DNA from: Neobacillus piezotolerans
Lineage (GTDB): Bacteria > Bacillota > Bacilli > Bacillales > Cytobacillaceae
Direction: 5' to 3'
DNA length: 64,000 bases
Assembly: GCF_003362805.1 (NCBI RefSeq)
Contig: NZ_QNQT01000001.1
Coordinates: 992,001 to 1,056,000 of the forward strand
Numbering within the stretch: the stretch's first letter is position 1; every line of letters starts with the position of its first letter. The position numbers and the translations under genes were made by a program. Of the stretch, positions 34,297 to 42,339 are shown piece after piece. Under the pieces are notes generated by a model. The model did not search any database and was not told the DNA's origin. It saw only the letters and a list, made by a program, of their open reading frames with translations.

Positions 34297-34406
34297 GAAA
34301 GGCGGTTTAGCCGCCATCAGAAGACTTTTCGTACTTTGTTGTCGCTGCCAAGGCAGTCGGACATGTTGTATGTGGCTTCTATTGGTTAGACTAGGAAAAA
34401 TAGGTA

Positions 34407-34507
34407 TGGATAACTTTATCCTTCTTGAGTTATAATGAGTTGTCGTTTTGTGACGAAAAGGTGAAATTACAATCAGTGGAGGTTTTCTTTCCTCCACTGA
34501 TTTTTAG
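34407..34507 (+). promoter_or_regulatory. Promoter with early terminator hairpin before the TRIC gene
   Basis: TGGATA (34407) and TATAAT (34431) form a promoter with an 18-bp spacer. About 40 bp later TCAGTGGAGG and CCTCCACTGA make a perfect 10-bp stem followed by TTTTTAG. The unit would give an RNA of about 65 nt, either a small RNA or a leader controlling the gene at 34564. Confidence 0.55.
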
Positions 34508-34563
34508 TTACATCTTTTACAGATAGACAAAAATTGGACCATTGATAAAAGGAGGGGTGCGCT

Positions 34564-35187
34564 TTGACATGGGACATTCTTAATATCATTGGTACCCTTG
34601 CTTTCGCAATAAGTGGTGCCCTAATAGCCAGGGAAGAGGATTATGATATCCTTGGAATTTATGTTCTCGGGTTTACGACTGCCTTCGGGGGAGGCCTTGT
34701 CCGAAACTTATTAATTGGAATTCCGATTGAAAACACGTGGATGCAAGGGAACCTATTTCAAATAGCCTTTTTCGCGATTACGCTTGTTTTCCTGTTGCCG
34801 AATTATTGGCTTGACCAAATTAAAAATTGGATTGTCTTTTTTGATGCGATTGGTCTGGCGGCATTTGCGATCCAGGGTGCAAACTATGCAGTTTCGGTTA
34901 GTGCGCCTTTTGCAGCTGTCATCATCGCCTCGACGATTACTGGTGCTGGCGGCGGGATGATACGTGATGTCTTTGCGGGCCGAAAGCCTATGATTTTTCA
35001 TTCTGAAATTTATGCTCTATGGGCAGCGTTTGCTGGTTTCGCAATCGGTTTAGGCTTGGTACGCGGGCCTTATGCGACAGCGTTCCTATTGATCCTAATC
35101 GTTTTCTTAAGGATCATATCCGTCCGTTTTAACTGGAATTTGCCGCACAATATTCCTTATGAAAATAAGAGGAATTTGGGTAGTTGA
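34564..35187 (+). CDS. TRIC-type (UPF0126) cation channel family protein
   Basis: A 207-residue protein with seven membrane helices in a 3+3+1 pattern. Each inverted half has the Gly-rich motif of bacterial TRIC channels: G-F-T-T-A-F-G-G-G-L-V-R-N near 37-49 and S-T-I-T-G-A-G-G-G-M-I-R-D-V near 124-137, with R next to a Gly triplet. TRIC channels conduct K+ or Na+ as trimers. TTG 34564 follows AAAGGAGGGG. Monocistronic with its own terminator. Confidence 0.88.
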   Translation: MTWDILNIIGTLAFAISGALIAREEDYDILGIYVLGFTTAFGGGLVRNLLIGIPIENTWMQGNLFQIAFFAITLVFLLPNYWLDQIKNWIVFFDAIGLAAFAIQGANYAVSVSAPFAAVIIASTITGAGGGMIRDVFAGRKPMIFHSEIYALWAAFAGFAIGLGLVRGPYATAFLLILIVFLRIISVRFNWNLPHNIPYENKRNLGS

Positions 35188-35204
35188 GTCAATGAATAAA
35201 CCGG

Positions 35205-35236
35205 GCACTCGTCTTTAGAAAAGATGAGTGCTTTTT
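35205..35236 (+). terminator. Terminator of the TRIC gene
   Basis: GCACTCGTCTT and AAAGATGAGTGC pair (one G-T), followed by TTTTTC. Confidence 0.82.
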
Positions 35237-35280
35237 CGTACATATAATAGGAACAGTTAACAAATAGCAAAATTAAAGTA

Positions 35281-35304
35281 GACCGACAAAATTACATGTC
35301 GGTC
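35281..35304 (-). terminator. Terminator of the SASP-like gene
   Basis: GACCGACA and TGTCGGTC form a perfect 8-bp stem; the T-run on the minus side is weak (TACTTTAATTTT). Confidence 0.55.
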
Positions 35305-35320
35305 CACTGGTAAAAAATTC

Positions 35321-35467
35321 TTAATCCCTCATTGCTCCTGCTTCTCGGGAAGTCATTGCTCCTTGTCCTGCGTTTACATCTCGCTGTATATCCTGTTTCA
35401 CTTTTTGGGAAGCCGTGCCTGATGATTTTTTCATGTTGTTTCTGTTTTGCTGTTGATTCTGTTTCAT
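35321..35467 (-). CDS. Gamma-SASP-like small spore protein
   Basis: A 48-residue, Gln/Asn/Lys-rich protein. It has a G-T-A-S-Q-K-V-K-Q-D stretch and N-A-G-Q-G, which recall the G-T-x-x-Q-x-V-K-Q and A-G-Q-G segments of gamma-type small acid-soluble spore proteins, amino-acid stores in spores. ATG 35467 follows AGGAGGT by seven bases. The frame in the other register (72 codons) is a shadow. The SASP call is by resemblance and not certain. Confidence 0.68.
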   Translation of the reverse strand: MKQNQQQNRNNMKKSSGTASQKVKQDIQRDVNAGQGAMTSREAGAMRD

Positions 35468-35592
35468 GAAGATAACCTCCTCTAATTTGGTTACCCATTA
35501 TTATTGGCAAAATCGTCCGTTGTATGTTACTGGTCTTCTTTTAAAGATATTATTTCTTGGGAATTTTGAAACTATGGAAATATGTATTTAAA

Positions 35593-36219
35593 TTATAGTT
35601 CCTTCGATGACACTGGCAAGAAAAGCTTAATTCCGCGTTTGTTCATTGGCAGGATTTTTAAATCTGCGAATAGATGGCTGACATAGCCTCCTAAACATGT
35701 ATAGAAAACACCCTGGATTCCGAGGGAGGCCTCAAACTTATAAGCAATGAATCCGAAGAAGATAACCCCCAGGAGTGAATGGGTATAGCTTCGGTGCGAA
35801 GAAAAGGACGCGATAATAACGTAGACCCCTAGCAGGATTAACCAAAGTTCGTCCAAGGAAAAACCTCCCGCAATGACCGCAGCTCCGGTAATCGTCAGCA
35901 TATGTTTTTGCTTGATAAACGATGCAACCACATTGATCATTACTCCGATTCCGAGTCCGAGCCACCTTTCAGTCGCTGTTTTCTCAAAAAAACTGTACAA
36001 AATCATGAGTATTCCAATGATTTGGGCGGACAAGCTGATCATCTTATGCGACAACGTGATTTTGCCGCGAAGCTTTCCGTCAATATCGAGATCAGGAATC
36101 AAACCTGAAACGCCTCCTAATCCAACAAGCAAGAGTGTTGTGGACGGAGAGGCTGCAAATGAATTGGCCACAACAAACCCTGTTGCTGCTCCAATTGCTG
36201 CGTGCGATGTGCCATTCAT
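35593..36219 (-). CDS. YdjM-type membrane-bound metal-dependent hydrolase
   Basis: A 208-residue membrane protein of the YdjM/DUF457 family. The likely metal ligands are H6 in G-T-S-H-A, D43 and D45 in L-I-P-D-L-D-I-D, and two His in H-R-S-Y-T-H-S near 140. About six helices. YdjM in E. coli is LexA-regulated but its substrate is unknown. ATG 36219 follows GAGGAG by eight bases; ATG 36225 is too close to it. Confidence 0.85.
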   Translation of the reverse strand: MNGTSHAAIGAATGFVVANSFAASPSTTLLLVGLGGVSGLIPDLDIDGKLRGKITLSHKMISLSAQIIGILMILYSFFEKTATERWLGLGIGVMINVVASFIKQKHMLTITGAAVIAGGFSLDELWLILLGVYVIIASFSSHRSYTHSLLGVIFFGFIAYKFEASLGIQGVFYTCLGGYVSHLFADLKILPMNKRGIKLFLPVSSKEL

Positions 36220-36527
36220 ATTCATTTCTCCTCAAAAAATTTATGTAAAAAACCATAAATCTTATTGTACACCAAAACGTGTGTTCTGTAGAGTGCTTAA
36301 ATTTACTACATAAGAGTTCTTAAAGCGGTGTAAGTCCTGTCGCCAAACGTTCAATGACCTTAAGAACACCCCTCTGCAACGAACGAGGCGACCTCATATG
36401 TGGGTTCGTTTTATCCTTCTTTAAATGAAAGTTGTATTCGGTCAGGCTAGGACTGTACTCATTAGCAATCCATGAGAAACCGGACATGCTGTAGGATGAT
36501 AAAATGCAGACATAAAGGAGGCTGCAT

Positions 36528-36611
36528 ATGGAAAGTGTAATCTTGATGATGAATGTGCGAGAAAACCAGGGAGGAGAGTCAGTCGCATGGCAAAGATCGT
36601 TTTCGCATTGA
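36528..36611 (+). CDS. 27-residue leader ORF before the RibD-like gene
   Basis: AAAGGAGG at 36514-36521 lies six bases before ATG 36528. The 27-codon frame ends at TGA 36609-36611, overlapping the next gene's start by 25 bp. It may be a translational leader or a remnant. The rest of 36226-36527 holds no gene, only a short inverted match (GTTCTTAA near 36308, TTAAGAAC near 36359). Confidence 0.4.
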   Translation: MESVILMMNVRENQGGESVAWQRSFSH

Positions 36612-37123
36612 ACCAGTCACTGGACGGGTTCGTGGACCACGACCACCCCGCATTTCAGCCCGACCCCGTGCTATTCCGTCATTTCATCGACGACGTGAGC
36701 GGCATTTCGGGCTGCCTGTACGGGCGCCGCATGTATGAGACCATGCGGTATTGGGACGGAGACCATTTAGAATGGGATGCACCGGAACGGGAATACGCAG
36801 CGGCGTGGCAAAGCAAACCAAAGTGGGTGGTGTCGAGGACGTTAAAGTCCGTCGGTCCGAACGCTTCTCTGATTGAGGGCGACCTCGCAGCGGCCATACA
36901 TGGGCTGAAGGCTCAGCATGAAGGGGAGATTGAAGTTGCCGGGCCGGAGTTGGCGCACAGTCTAACGGAGCTAGGTCTCGTTGATGAGTATCGACTCTAT
37001 CTCCATCCAGTCGTGCTGGGTCAGGGCAAGCCGTTCTTCGCCGGTCCGCGGCCGCCGCTGCGCCTCGTGGCAAGCGATCGAATTGGCGAGCAGGTGATCA
37101 GGTTGACCTACGTTCCAGCTTAG
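36587..37123 (+). CDS. Dihydrofolate reductase-fold protein (RibD C-terminal type)
   Basis: A 178-residue protein of the DHFR/RibD-C family. It opens K-I-V-F-A-L-N-Q-S-L-D-G-F-V-D-H, has G-R-R-M-Y-E-T-M near 45, and ends with the strand pair V-D-E-Y-R-L-Y-L-H-P-V-V-L-G-Q-G-K-P-F-F. These enzymes use NADPH; the substrate of stand-alone copies is unknown. Its base composition is clearly richer in G and C, and its codons differ (many GGC, GCG, CGC), from flanking genes, suggesting recent transfer from a higher-GC bacterium. GGGAGGAGAG lies upstream of ATG 36587. Confidence 0.85.
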   Translation: MAKIVFALNQSLDGFVDHDHPAFQPDPVLFRHFIDDVSGISGCLYGRRMYETMRYWDGDHLEWDAPEREYAAAWQSKPKWVVSRTLKSVGPNASLIEGDLAAAIHGLKAQHEGEIEVAGPELAHSLTELGLVDEYRLYLHPVVLGQGKPFFAGPRPPLRLVASDRIGEQVIRLTYVPA

Positions 37124-37166
37124 TTGTGCGGTTGACCAGGCGGCCTAAAGGGCACGTTACTCTAAT

Positions 37167-37211
37167 AGGGATTCTCCGGCTGTAGCGGCAGTCAGAGGAT
37201 CCCTTATTCTT
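37167..37211 (+). terminator. Terminator of the DHFR-fold gene
   Basis: AGGGATTCTC and GAGGATCCCT pair with two mismatched bases, followed by TATTCTTT. Confidence 0.65.
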
Positions 37212-37329
37212 TGAAATTTCGGCATGAAAATTCCACATTGGGGCTTTTGTTTTCACAAAATCATTGGTTTTAATAATAAAATCAGTAAGCTTGGTGGAAC
37301 ATAATGCCATCAATACTGGAGGTGGTTTT

Positions 37330-37527
37330 ATGGAGCAAAACAATAAGAATTTCACATCAGTCGGCACGGATATCGATGAAGTGAAAAGGCTGAACGCCGA
37401 GTCAGGATTGTCATATAACGAGGTAAAGGAACTACTAGCAAAAACAGGCGGGAAGGGTACTGCGTTGTATAGTGATACGGATGTTGAGGAAGTAAAACGG
37501 CAAATACAAAATAGCAATGAAGAATAA
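37330..37527 (+). CDS. Small conserved Bacillaceae protein
   Basis: A 65-residue acidic protein with two similar segments, T-D-I-D-E-V-K-R-L-N (about 13-22) and T-D-V-E-E-V-K-R-Q-I (about 50-59), separated by a Gly/Thr-rich turn. The T-D-V-x-E-V-R/K-Q motif occurs in gamma-type SASPs, but the rest does not match, so this is not a firm SASP call. ATG 37330 follows GGAGGTGG. A strong terminator follows. Confidence 0.7.
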   Translation: MEQNNKNFTSVGTDIDEVKRLNAESGLSYNEVKELLAKTGGKGTALYSDTDVEEVKRQIQNSNEE

Positions 37528-37537
37528 TTCTGTGAGG

Positions 37538-37579
37538 AAACCCCATTCGGATGCGATATTGTTTCCGAATGGGGTTTTT
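37538..37579 (+). terminator. Terminator between convergent genes
   Basis: AACCCCATTCGGA and TCCGAATGGGGTT form a 13-bp stem followed by TTTC. It serves the small-protein gene and lies next to the convergent acetyltransferase stop. Confidence 0.9.
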
Positions 37580-37583
37580 CTAC

Positions 37584-38123
37584 TTAAAAGTACTCAAATT
37601 CATCTTTCCCAATTCTCATGATGTATTCATCCCCATCATCTGTACTTACCGTCTTAACATATTTGAACCCAACTTTTTCATAGGTTTTTATCGCTACTAT
37701 ATTATCGGGTTCAGGCCCTAATATACAACTAACTGAATCACTTAGAGAGAATACAATCTCCTTTAAGAACCTGCCAACGATGTGTTTGCCTAATCCTTTA
37801 TGAATGAACTCTTCTTCGCCAATGAATAGATCCAGACCGGATGCATCTTCAACTATTGCTACCTGTTTTGCATATTCAGGATACTCGTTTATTTTATAAG
37901 TTTGGATGTAGCCAATAGGCTTGTTTTCATATGAAATGATATAGCTTTGTGTAGGTTTTTCATTGTTTATGTAGGGCAAATACTTTTCTTTAACCTCATC
38001 CATGGTCATTTGTTTTTTGCCATACCACTGGGCAGCAAAACCATTGTTTAACCATTTATGCATTTTATCCAAGTCGTTACGATCCAGTTTTCTAAAGCTT
38101 AATAAATTGAAATCGTAGCCCAT
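37584..38123 (-). CDS. GNAT-family acetyltransferase (AAC(6')-like)
   Basis: A 179-residue acetyltransferase. It opens F-N-L-L-S-F-R-K-L-D, has W-Y-G-K-K near 34, the acetyl-CoA loop I-H-K-G-L-G-K-H-I-V near 107-116, and Y-E-K-V-G-F-K-Y-V near 148. The layout resembles the aminoglycoside 6'-N-acetyltransferase/RimJ-like group, but the substrate is not proven. ATG 38123 follows TTGGAGG; ATG 38147 would put that site inside the gene. Confidence 0.85.
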   Translation of the reverse strand: MGYDFNLLSFRKLDRNDLDKMHKWLNNGFAAQWYGKKQMTMDEVKEKYLPYINNEKPTQSYIISYENKPIGYIQTYKINEYPEYAKQVAIVEDASGLDLFIGEEEFIHKGLGKHIVGRFLKEIVFSLSDSVSCILGPEPDNIVAIKTYEKVGFKYVKTVSTDDGDEYIMRIGKDEFEYF

Positions 38124-38235
38124 TGCCAATTCCTCCAATTTCTTCATTTACTTTTAAAAGCCGTACCACCTTTATTTTCCTAATTATATTGTATATTTGA
38201 ATTTTGAATACACATTTACAATTTTTCTCTATAAT

Positions 38236-38263
38236 TGAAACAAATAGTGATTTGTTTCGACTT
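38236..38263 (+). promoter_or_regulatory. ECF-type promoter and palindrome before the sigma gene
   Basis: TGAAAC at 38236, a 16-bp spacer and CGACTT give an ECF-like promoter, suggesting the sigma factor transcribes its own gene. GAAACAAA and TTTGTTTC form a perfect 8-bp inverted repeat spanning the same bases. Confidence 0.55.
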
Positions 38264-38285
38264 GTTTTATAAAGGGGGGGAGTCG

Positions 38286-38828
38286 GTGGGGGAGCAGTTG
38301 GATATTGAATCCTTGTTTAAGGACTACCATCGGGATGTTTACCAGTTTTGTTTGTATTTTACACATTCCGTCCAGGAAGCTGAAGATATTACGCAGGAAA
38401 CGTTCATTAAAGCGATTAAGAATATACGGACGCTGACAAATCCGGACCGGGGGAAGTACTGGCTGTTGGCGATTGCGAGAAACACAGCCATCGACCATTT
38501 GCGAAAAAGAAAAATGAATGAGTTCCTTCCTGACTTTTTTGAAAAAATCATCTCGGGCGATCCGTCGCTGGACGACCAGATCCTTCGCAAGGAAGAGTGG
38601 GAAGAAGTGCACAATGCCTTATATAAAATGAAACCGCACTACCGGGCAATCATGATCTTACGGGGAATCCAGGAACTAACCGTGAGCGAAACCGCGGAAA
38701 TACTGCAAATCACAGAATTAAAGGTCCGGGTCGATTTCCATCGGGCCGTCAAGATTTTGAAAAAAGAAATGCAGGATAGGGAGAGGAAGGTGATAAGCGA
38801 TGAATACAAACGACGAATTGACTCGTGA
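38286..38828 (+). CDS. ECF-type RNA polymerase sigma factor
   Basis: A 180-residue group 4 sigma factor. Region 2 (about 15-85) includes V-Y-Q-F-C-L-Y-F, E-D-I-T-Q-E-T-F and Y-W-L-L-A-I-A-R-N. Region 4 (about 115-165) has the helix-turn-helix E-L-T-V-S-E-T-A-E-I-L-Q-I-T. It would direct RNA polymerase to TGAAAC-type promoters until held by its anti-sigma partner. GTG 38286 follows AAAGGGGGGG. It overlaps the next gene by 29 bp, so the two are co-translated. Confidence 0.92.
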   Translation: MGEQLDIESLFKDYHRDVYQFCLYFTHSVQEAEDITQETFIKAIKNIRTLTNPDRGKYWLLAIARNTAIDHLRKRKMNEFLPDFFEKIISGDPSLDDQILRKEEWEEVHNALYKMKPHYRAIMILRGIQELTVSETAEILQITELKVRVDFHRAVKILKKEMQDRERKVISDEYKRRIDS

Positions 38829-40287
38829 GGTAAAACAATTGCTGAGGCCTATTAAAAATCACCCTTCGCTGGAACCACGGCAGCAATTTGTCTATCAATT
38901 GCAGAATAAAATAAGGGAAGCCCGATCAGGCAACAAAAAGCGTTTCAACCTAATGCCGCTTGCCGCTGTTTGTGTCGCAGCATTGCTTTTCACACTAGTG
39001 GTCCTTTCCAATAAAAATTTACTTGATTTGAACCTTGCGGGGGACACAGAGAAGCCGTTTGCGATCGGTGAGGAATCCAACTTAAGGCTGGTGAGGACAA
39101 TTGAGTACGGGGACGGTGAAGGCAAGGCTGGCTTGACGTTCATGGGCGAAAACGAAACATTGCCCGTCACGGTGACCAGCTTTGATGTGGAAAATGGCAC
39201 TTTTTATTTACTCGATGAAGCGAAGAGGCAAGTCATCATCGCTGGAAAAAATGGCAAGACTAGCTCCTTTCCAATTAAGGGAAACAACCAAATGACAGGC
39301 ACCTTGAAGGATATCCTTGTCACACCGGATAAACAAATTTACATCTTAAACACCTGGGATCCATTCGTTGTGTATCAATATACGAAAGATGGAAAGCTCG
39401 TTAAAACACACGAATTAACAGCGGATCTGTTCCATCCAGATGAGCTAATTTTTGTTAAAAATATCGGTGTTTTGGCAGGCCAAAGCCAGGAACGGTTCCT
39501 GAACATTGAAACCAGCGAAATGGTGGAAGGAAAATCACTTCCTTATCAAATGGCTACGGTAAATCGAAAAGAAGCTGTCATCACCATCAAAGAGGAAGGA
39601 AAGCAAACAGAGCTGAAGATTCCTTATGATGAGGGGAAGGGCCAAAGTGCAGTCGAAGCCATAACGGATCGGGAAATCATCTTTACGAAAACAGAGCAGC
39701 CGGCAGTCTATAAACCCCTATCGGAAACACATGTTTTCGCCTATAACAAACAAGGCGAAACACTTGGAGGTATCAGGATTCCGATTGAAAAACTGATGGA
39801 GGTCCCGCAAACAATCGCGTCGAACATCAAAGTGGATAAAAACAATATCTACTTCCTCTCCACTGAAAAGGAGCATATCGCCATCTATGAATTAACCCTT
39901 GGAAAACAATACGAGAGTTTTATTGAAGAACAAGCCGCCGAGGCGAGAATCGGCTTCGATTACAAAACCTTTGGCCGGCCTTTCCCGGAGCTGGAGCAGG
40001 AAATAAAAAAGCTATTCACAACCGGTACGATCTTCTCGCAATACGGCGATGAAGACAGTTTAAATGGAGTCGCAATCGACGAATCCGGAACAGTGGTTGT
40101 AGACTTTAAGGAATTCCACGCCGGAGGCCCATCCAGCCATCAAGCCGGTGAAATCGGAAAAGCGCTAAATGAAGCCATTTTTCAAAAGTTCCCGGAAGTG
40201 CAAAAAGTATATCTGCAATTCGACGGAAGCTTCAGCGCCTGGTGCATTTGGATGCAAACTTCCGAAGAGCCGTGGGTGCGGTCGTAA
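38800..40287 (+). CDS. Membrane anti-sigma factor with large external domain
   Basis: A 495-residue protein. The cytoplasmic N-terminus (1-47) should bind the sigma factor. One membrane helix spans about 50-70. The external part (71-495) has repeated strands typical of a beta-propeller (V-D-K-N-N-I-Y-F-L-S and V-T-P-D-K-Q-I-Y-I-L-N blades) and a C-terminal module ending in W-C-I-W. Regulation by cleavage or ligand binding outside the cell is likely by analogy to other ECF pairs. Its gene overlaps the sigma gene by 29 bp. Confidence 0.85.
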   Translation: MNTNDELTREVKQLLRPIKNHPSLEPRQQFVYQLQNKIREARSGNKKRFNLMPLAAVCVAALLFTLVVLSNKNLLDLNLAGDTEKPFAIGEESNLRLVRTIEYGDGEGKAGLTFMGENETLPVTVTSFDVENGTFYLLDEAKRQVIIAGKNGKTSSFPIKGNNQMTGTLKDILVTPDKQIYILNTWDPFVVYQYTKDGKLVKTHELTADLFHPDELIFVKNIGVLAGQSQERFLNIETSEMVEGKSLPYQMATVNRKEAVITIKEEGKQTELKIPYDEGKGQSAVEAITDREIIFTKTEQPAVYKPLSETHVFAYNKQGETLGGIRIPIEKLMEVPQTIASNIKVDKNNIYFLSTEKEHIAIYELTLGKQYESFIEEQAAEARIGFDYKTFGRPFPELEQEIKKLFTTGTIFSQYGDEDSLNGVAIDESGTVVVDFKEFHAGGPSSHQAGEIGKALNEAIFQKFPEVQKVYLQFDGSFSAWCIWMQTSEEPWVRS

Positions 40288-40506
40288 GGTAGCTATTTGA
40301 AAAAAATTTATCTAAAGAAAAATAGAAAACAAATTATTATTGACACATTTTTAAATAAAAGGAAAGCTATGTTAAAAATTAGAAGGTGAGTATTTTTAGC
40401 TGTGATTTAGATTTTATTTTACAAAACATGAACTGAACAGGGTACCTCAGGATGATGATAATTGACCTCTTTAATGCTTATCTTTATATAATAAAACAAA
40501 AGTAAG

Positions 40507-40549
40507 TCTCCTCCTCTAAATTTCAATTGAAAAGTGGAGGAGTTTTTTT
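40507..40549 (+). terminator. Terminator after the sigma/anti-sigma unit
   Basis: CTCCTCC and GGAGGAG form a 7-bp stem with a 21-nt loop, followed by seven T. It is about 220 bp after the anti-sigma stop. Confidence 0.75.
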
Positions 40550-40686
40550 ATACTAAGAAGCAGACCGGGCATGGTAAATTTATGAAGAGAATTATGAAGG
40601 CCAGAAGAGGTAAATTCCTTTTGACATAATCATTTGAAAGGAATATTTGATCTTGTTAATCATTATTTAGAATTTTTTAATAATGT

Positions 40687-40736
40687 GCTTCTCTTATAGA
40701 CGATTTTCGTCTACGAGAGAAGCCTTTTTTTTTTAC
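40687..40736 (+). terminator. Very strong two-part hairpin before the island
   Basis: Outer stem GCTTCTCT with AGAGAAGC, inner stem TAGACG with CGTCTA, loop ATTTT, then ten T. No gene lies between it and the previous terminator, so it may end a small RNA from 40550-40686. It marks the edge of the AT-rich region. Confidence 0.8.
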
Positions 40737-40769
40737 TTTTAAATAAATCAATAAATAAGGATGATAATT

Positions 40770-41003
40770 ATGCTTGCAGCTAACATAAGTGGAAATAGAA
40801 TAAAAATTGCAAGGAAAGATTTAAAAATGGATCAAATAGATCTTTCTGCAGCAATAGAACTTGAGCACGGTTTAAAAATTACTCAATCAGATATCTCTGA
40901 AATTGAAAGAGGTGTAAGAGGAGTAAAAGATTTTGAATTAGATATTATTGCAAGAGTGTTAAACGTAAGCCCCCTTTGGCTCTTAAGAGGGAATGAGGAA
41001 TGA
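40770..41003 (+). CDS. XRE-family DNA-binding protein
   Basis: A 77-residue lambda-repressor-like helix-turn-helix protein: N-R-I-K-I-A-R-K-D-L-K-M-D-Q, then T-Q-S-D-I-S-E-I-E-R-G near 41-51 as the recognition helix. ATG 40770 follows AAGGATG by a usual spacing; ATG 40761 would overlap it. Its stop overlaps the start of the HNH gene (ATGA), so the two are coupled. It is probably the controller of this small operon, in the manner of restriction-modification C proteins. Confidence 0.85.
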   Translation: MLAANISGNRIKIARKDLKMDQIDLSAAIELEHGLKITQSDISEIERGVRGVKDFELDIIARVLNVSPLWLLRGNEE

Positions 41004-42001
41004 ATATTAAAGAGTATAATAAAGAAGATTTTTGGAGAGCAGTTATTTTATATGGACTTAACCAAGCTACATATAAAATTGCTTTAGGAGAATCGCTAAT
41101 TAGGTTTTCGGAAAAAGGGAAAAATTTTATCTCAATGAATGAATTAGCGGAGGACTTCTTTAATATGTATTTAGACAGATTGAAGAATGGTAAACCTCAA
41201 TTAGCAAACCCAAATAGAAAAACAGCGATGGAACGAATCATTAGTTTGTATAATTTAAACAAACTTTCAAAAACGCAGGCAATTGAGAGAGTGGAGAGAG
41301 AAGCTTTTAATGATGTAATTGAAAGATTCCATACAGTTGATAAAGTTGAAATACCTCTAAAGTTTTATGAAAAAACAAAAGAGGGGTTAGTTATTCTAGA
41401 TAATATTTATGAGGTTTTTTCAGATGCGAAAAATTTTGAACTAAAACAGGAATTGAAATCTAGATGGGATCTACTGGAAAGTGCTTTCGAAATTAAACAT
41501 GGCGAATCAGAACTCATAAATGATATTAGAAAATTCTATTTGTTAAAAGGTTATGAAAGAACAGATATCACTCATAATAGGTCAGTATTATATGGTTACC
41601 AGAACGGTGTTTGTTTTTACTGTGCGGAATTGATGATGGAAAAAGATATTCATGTAGATCATGTTATTCCCAGGCAGTTAATTCATAATGATGAGGTATG
41701 GAATTTAGTCTTATCCCATGGATATTGTAATACAAGCAAAAGTGATTATTTACCTAATAAAAATTATATTTTGAAATTAATAGAAAGAAATGAGTATTTA
41801 ATTAAAAGTAATCATCCAATTAGTAATAAATTAAAATTGCAACTTGGAAATACACCTAAACATCGCATGTCCTTTGTTTTTAAAGTTTATGAGGATGCTC
41901 AAAAAGTACTAGCGCCTTGGACGGGGATAAATGGTTATAATCCAGTAACCGACCCATTTTATAAAACCTTTGTAAGAGAATTAATTTATAACAACACATA
42001 A
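41000..42001 (+). CDS. HNH endonuclease
   Basis: A 333-residue protein. The N-terminal 190 residues are helical and unrecognised. The HNH domain (about 200-255) has C-F-Y-C and H-V-D-H-V-I-P-R, then N-L-V-L-S-H-G-Y-C-N with the zinc Cys/His and N/H residues in place. Such proteins act as restriction endonucleases. No methyltransferase accompanies it, so it either attacks modified or foreign DNA or belongs to another type of system. AT-rich like its neighbours. It sits between an XRE regulator and a MazG-like gene. Confidence 0.85.
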   Translation: MNIKEYNKEDFWRAVILYGLNQATYKIALGESLIRFSEKGKNFISMNELAEDFFNMYLDRLKNGKPQLANPNRKTAMERIISLYNLNKLSKTQAIERVEREAFNDVIERFHTVDKVEIPLKFYEKTKEGLVILDNIYEVFSDAKNFELKQELKSRWDLLESAFEIKHGESELINDIRKFYLLKGYERTDITHNRSVLYGYQNGVCFYCAELMMEKDIHVDHVIPRQLIHNDEVWNLVLSHGYCNTSKSDYLPNKNYILKLIERNEYLIKSNHPISNKLKLQLGNTPKHRMSFVFKVYEDAQKVLAPWTGINGYNPVTDPFYKTFVRELIYNNT

Positions 42002-42015
42002 AAAAGGAGATAAAT

Positions 42016-42339
42016 ATGCCAGAATATAACAAACTCGTCCGCGATAAAATTCCTCAAATAATAAAAGAAACAGGTAAATCTTTCTCAATAAAGCAATTAG
42101 ACGACGCTGAGTATATAAAAGAACTTAAGAAAAAATGTCAAGAGGAACTACTAGAATACCTTAGTGCAGAAGATGATAAAGAAGCTATTGAAGAACTGGC
42201 TGATATTCTGGAGATAATACACTCTTTAGCACTACAACATGGTTCTTCAATTGAAAAAGTCGAGGAAACACGAAGGCAAAAAGCGGAAATAAGAGGTGGA
42301 TTTAAAGAAAGGATTTTCTTAGAAATGGTAGAAGATTGA
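42016..42339 (+). CDS. MazG-like nucleoside triphosphate pyrophosphohydrolase
   Basis: A 107-residue all-helical protein of the MazG/HisE superfamily. It has the opening Y-N-K-L-V-R-D-K-I-P, the metal motif E-E-L-L-E-Y (about 38-43) and E-E-L-A-D-I-L-E-I (about 58-66). These cut NTPs or dNTPs to NMP and pyrophosphate. Fourteen bases after the HNH stop, with AAAAAGGAG upstream, so it is in the same operon. In this setting it may drain nucleotides on infection, which is inference. Confidence 0.85.
   Translation: MPEYNKLVRDKIPQIIKETGKSFSIKQLDDAEYIKELKKKCQEELLEYLSAEDDKEAIEELADILEIIHSLALQHGSSIEKVEETRRQKAEIRGGFKERIFLEMVED

Noticed and set aside
36226-36527. A riboswitch or T-box before the DHFR-fold gene
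   Set aside because: Only a short inverted match (GTTCTTAA/TTAAGAAC) was seen, with no conserved core of a known class and no terminator.
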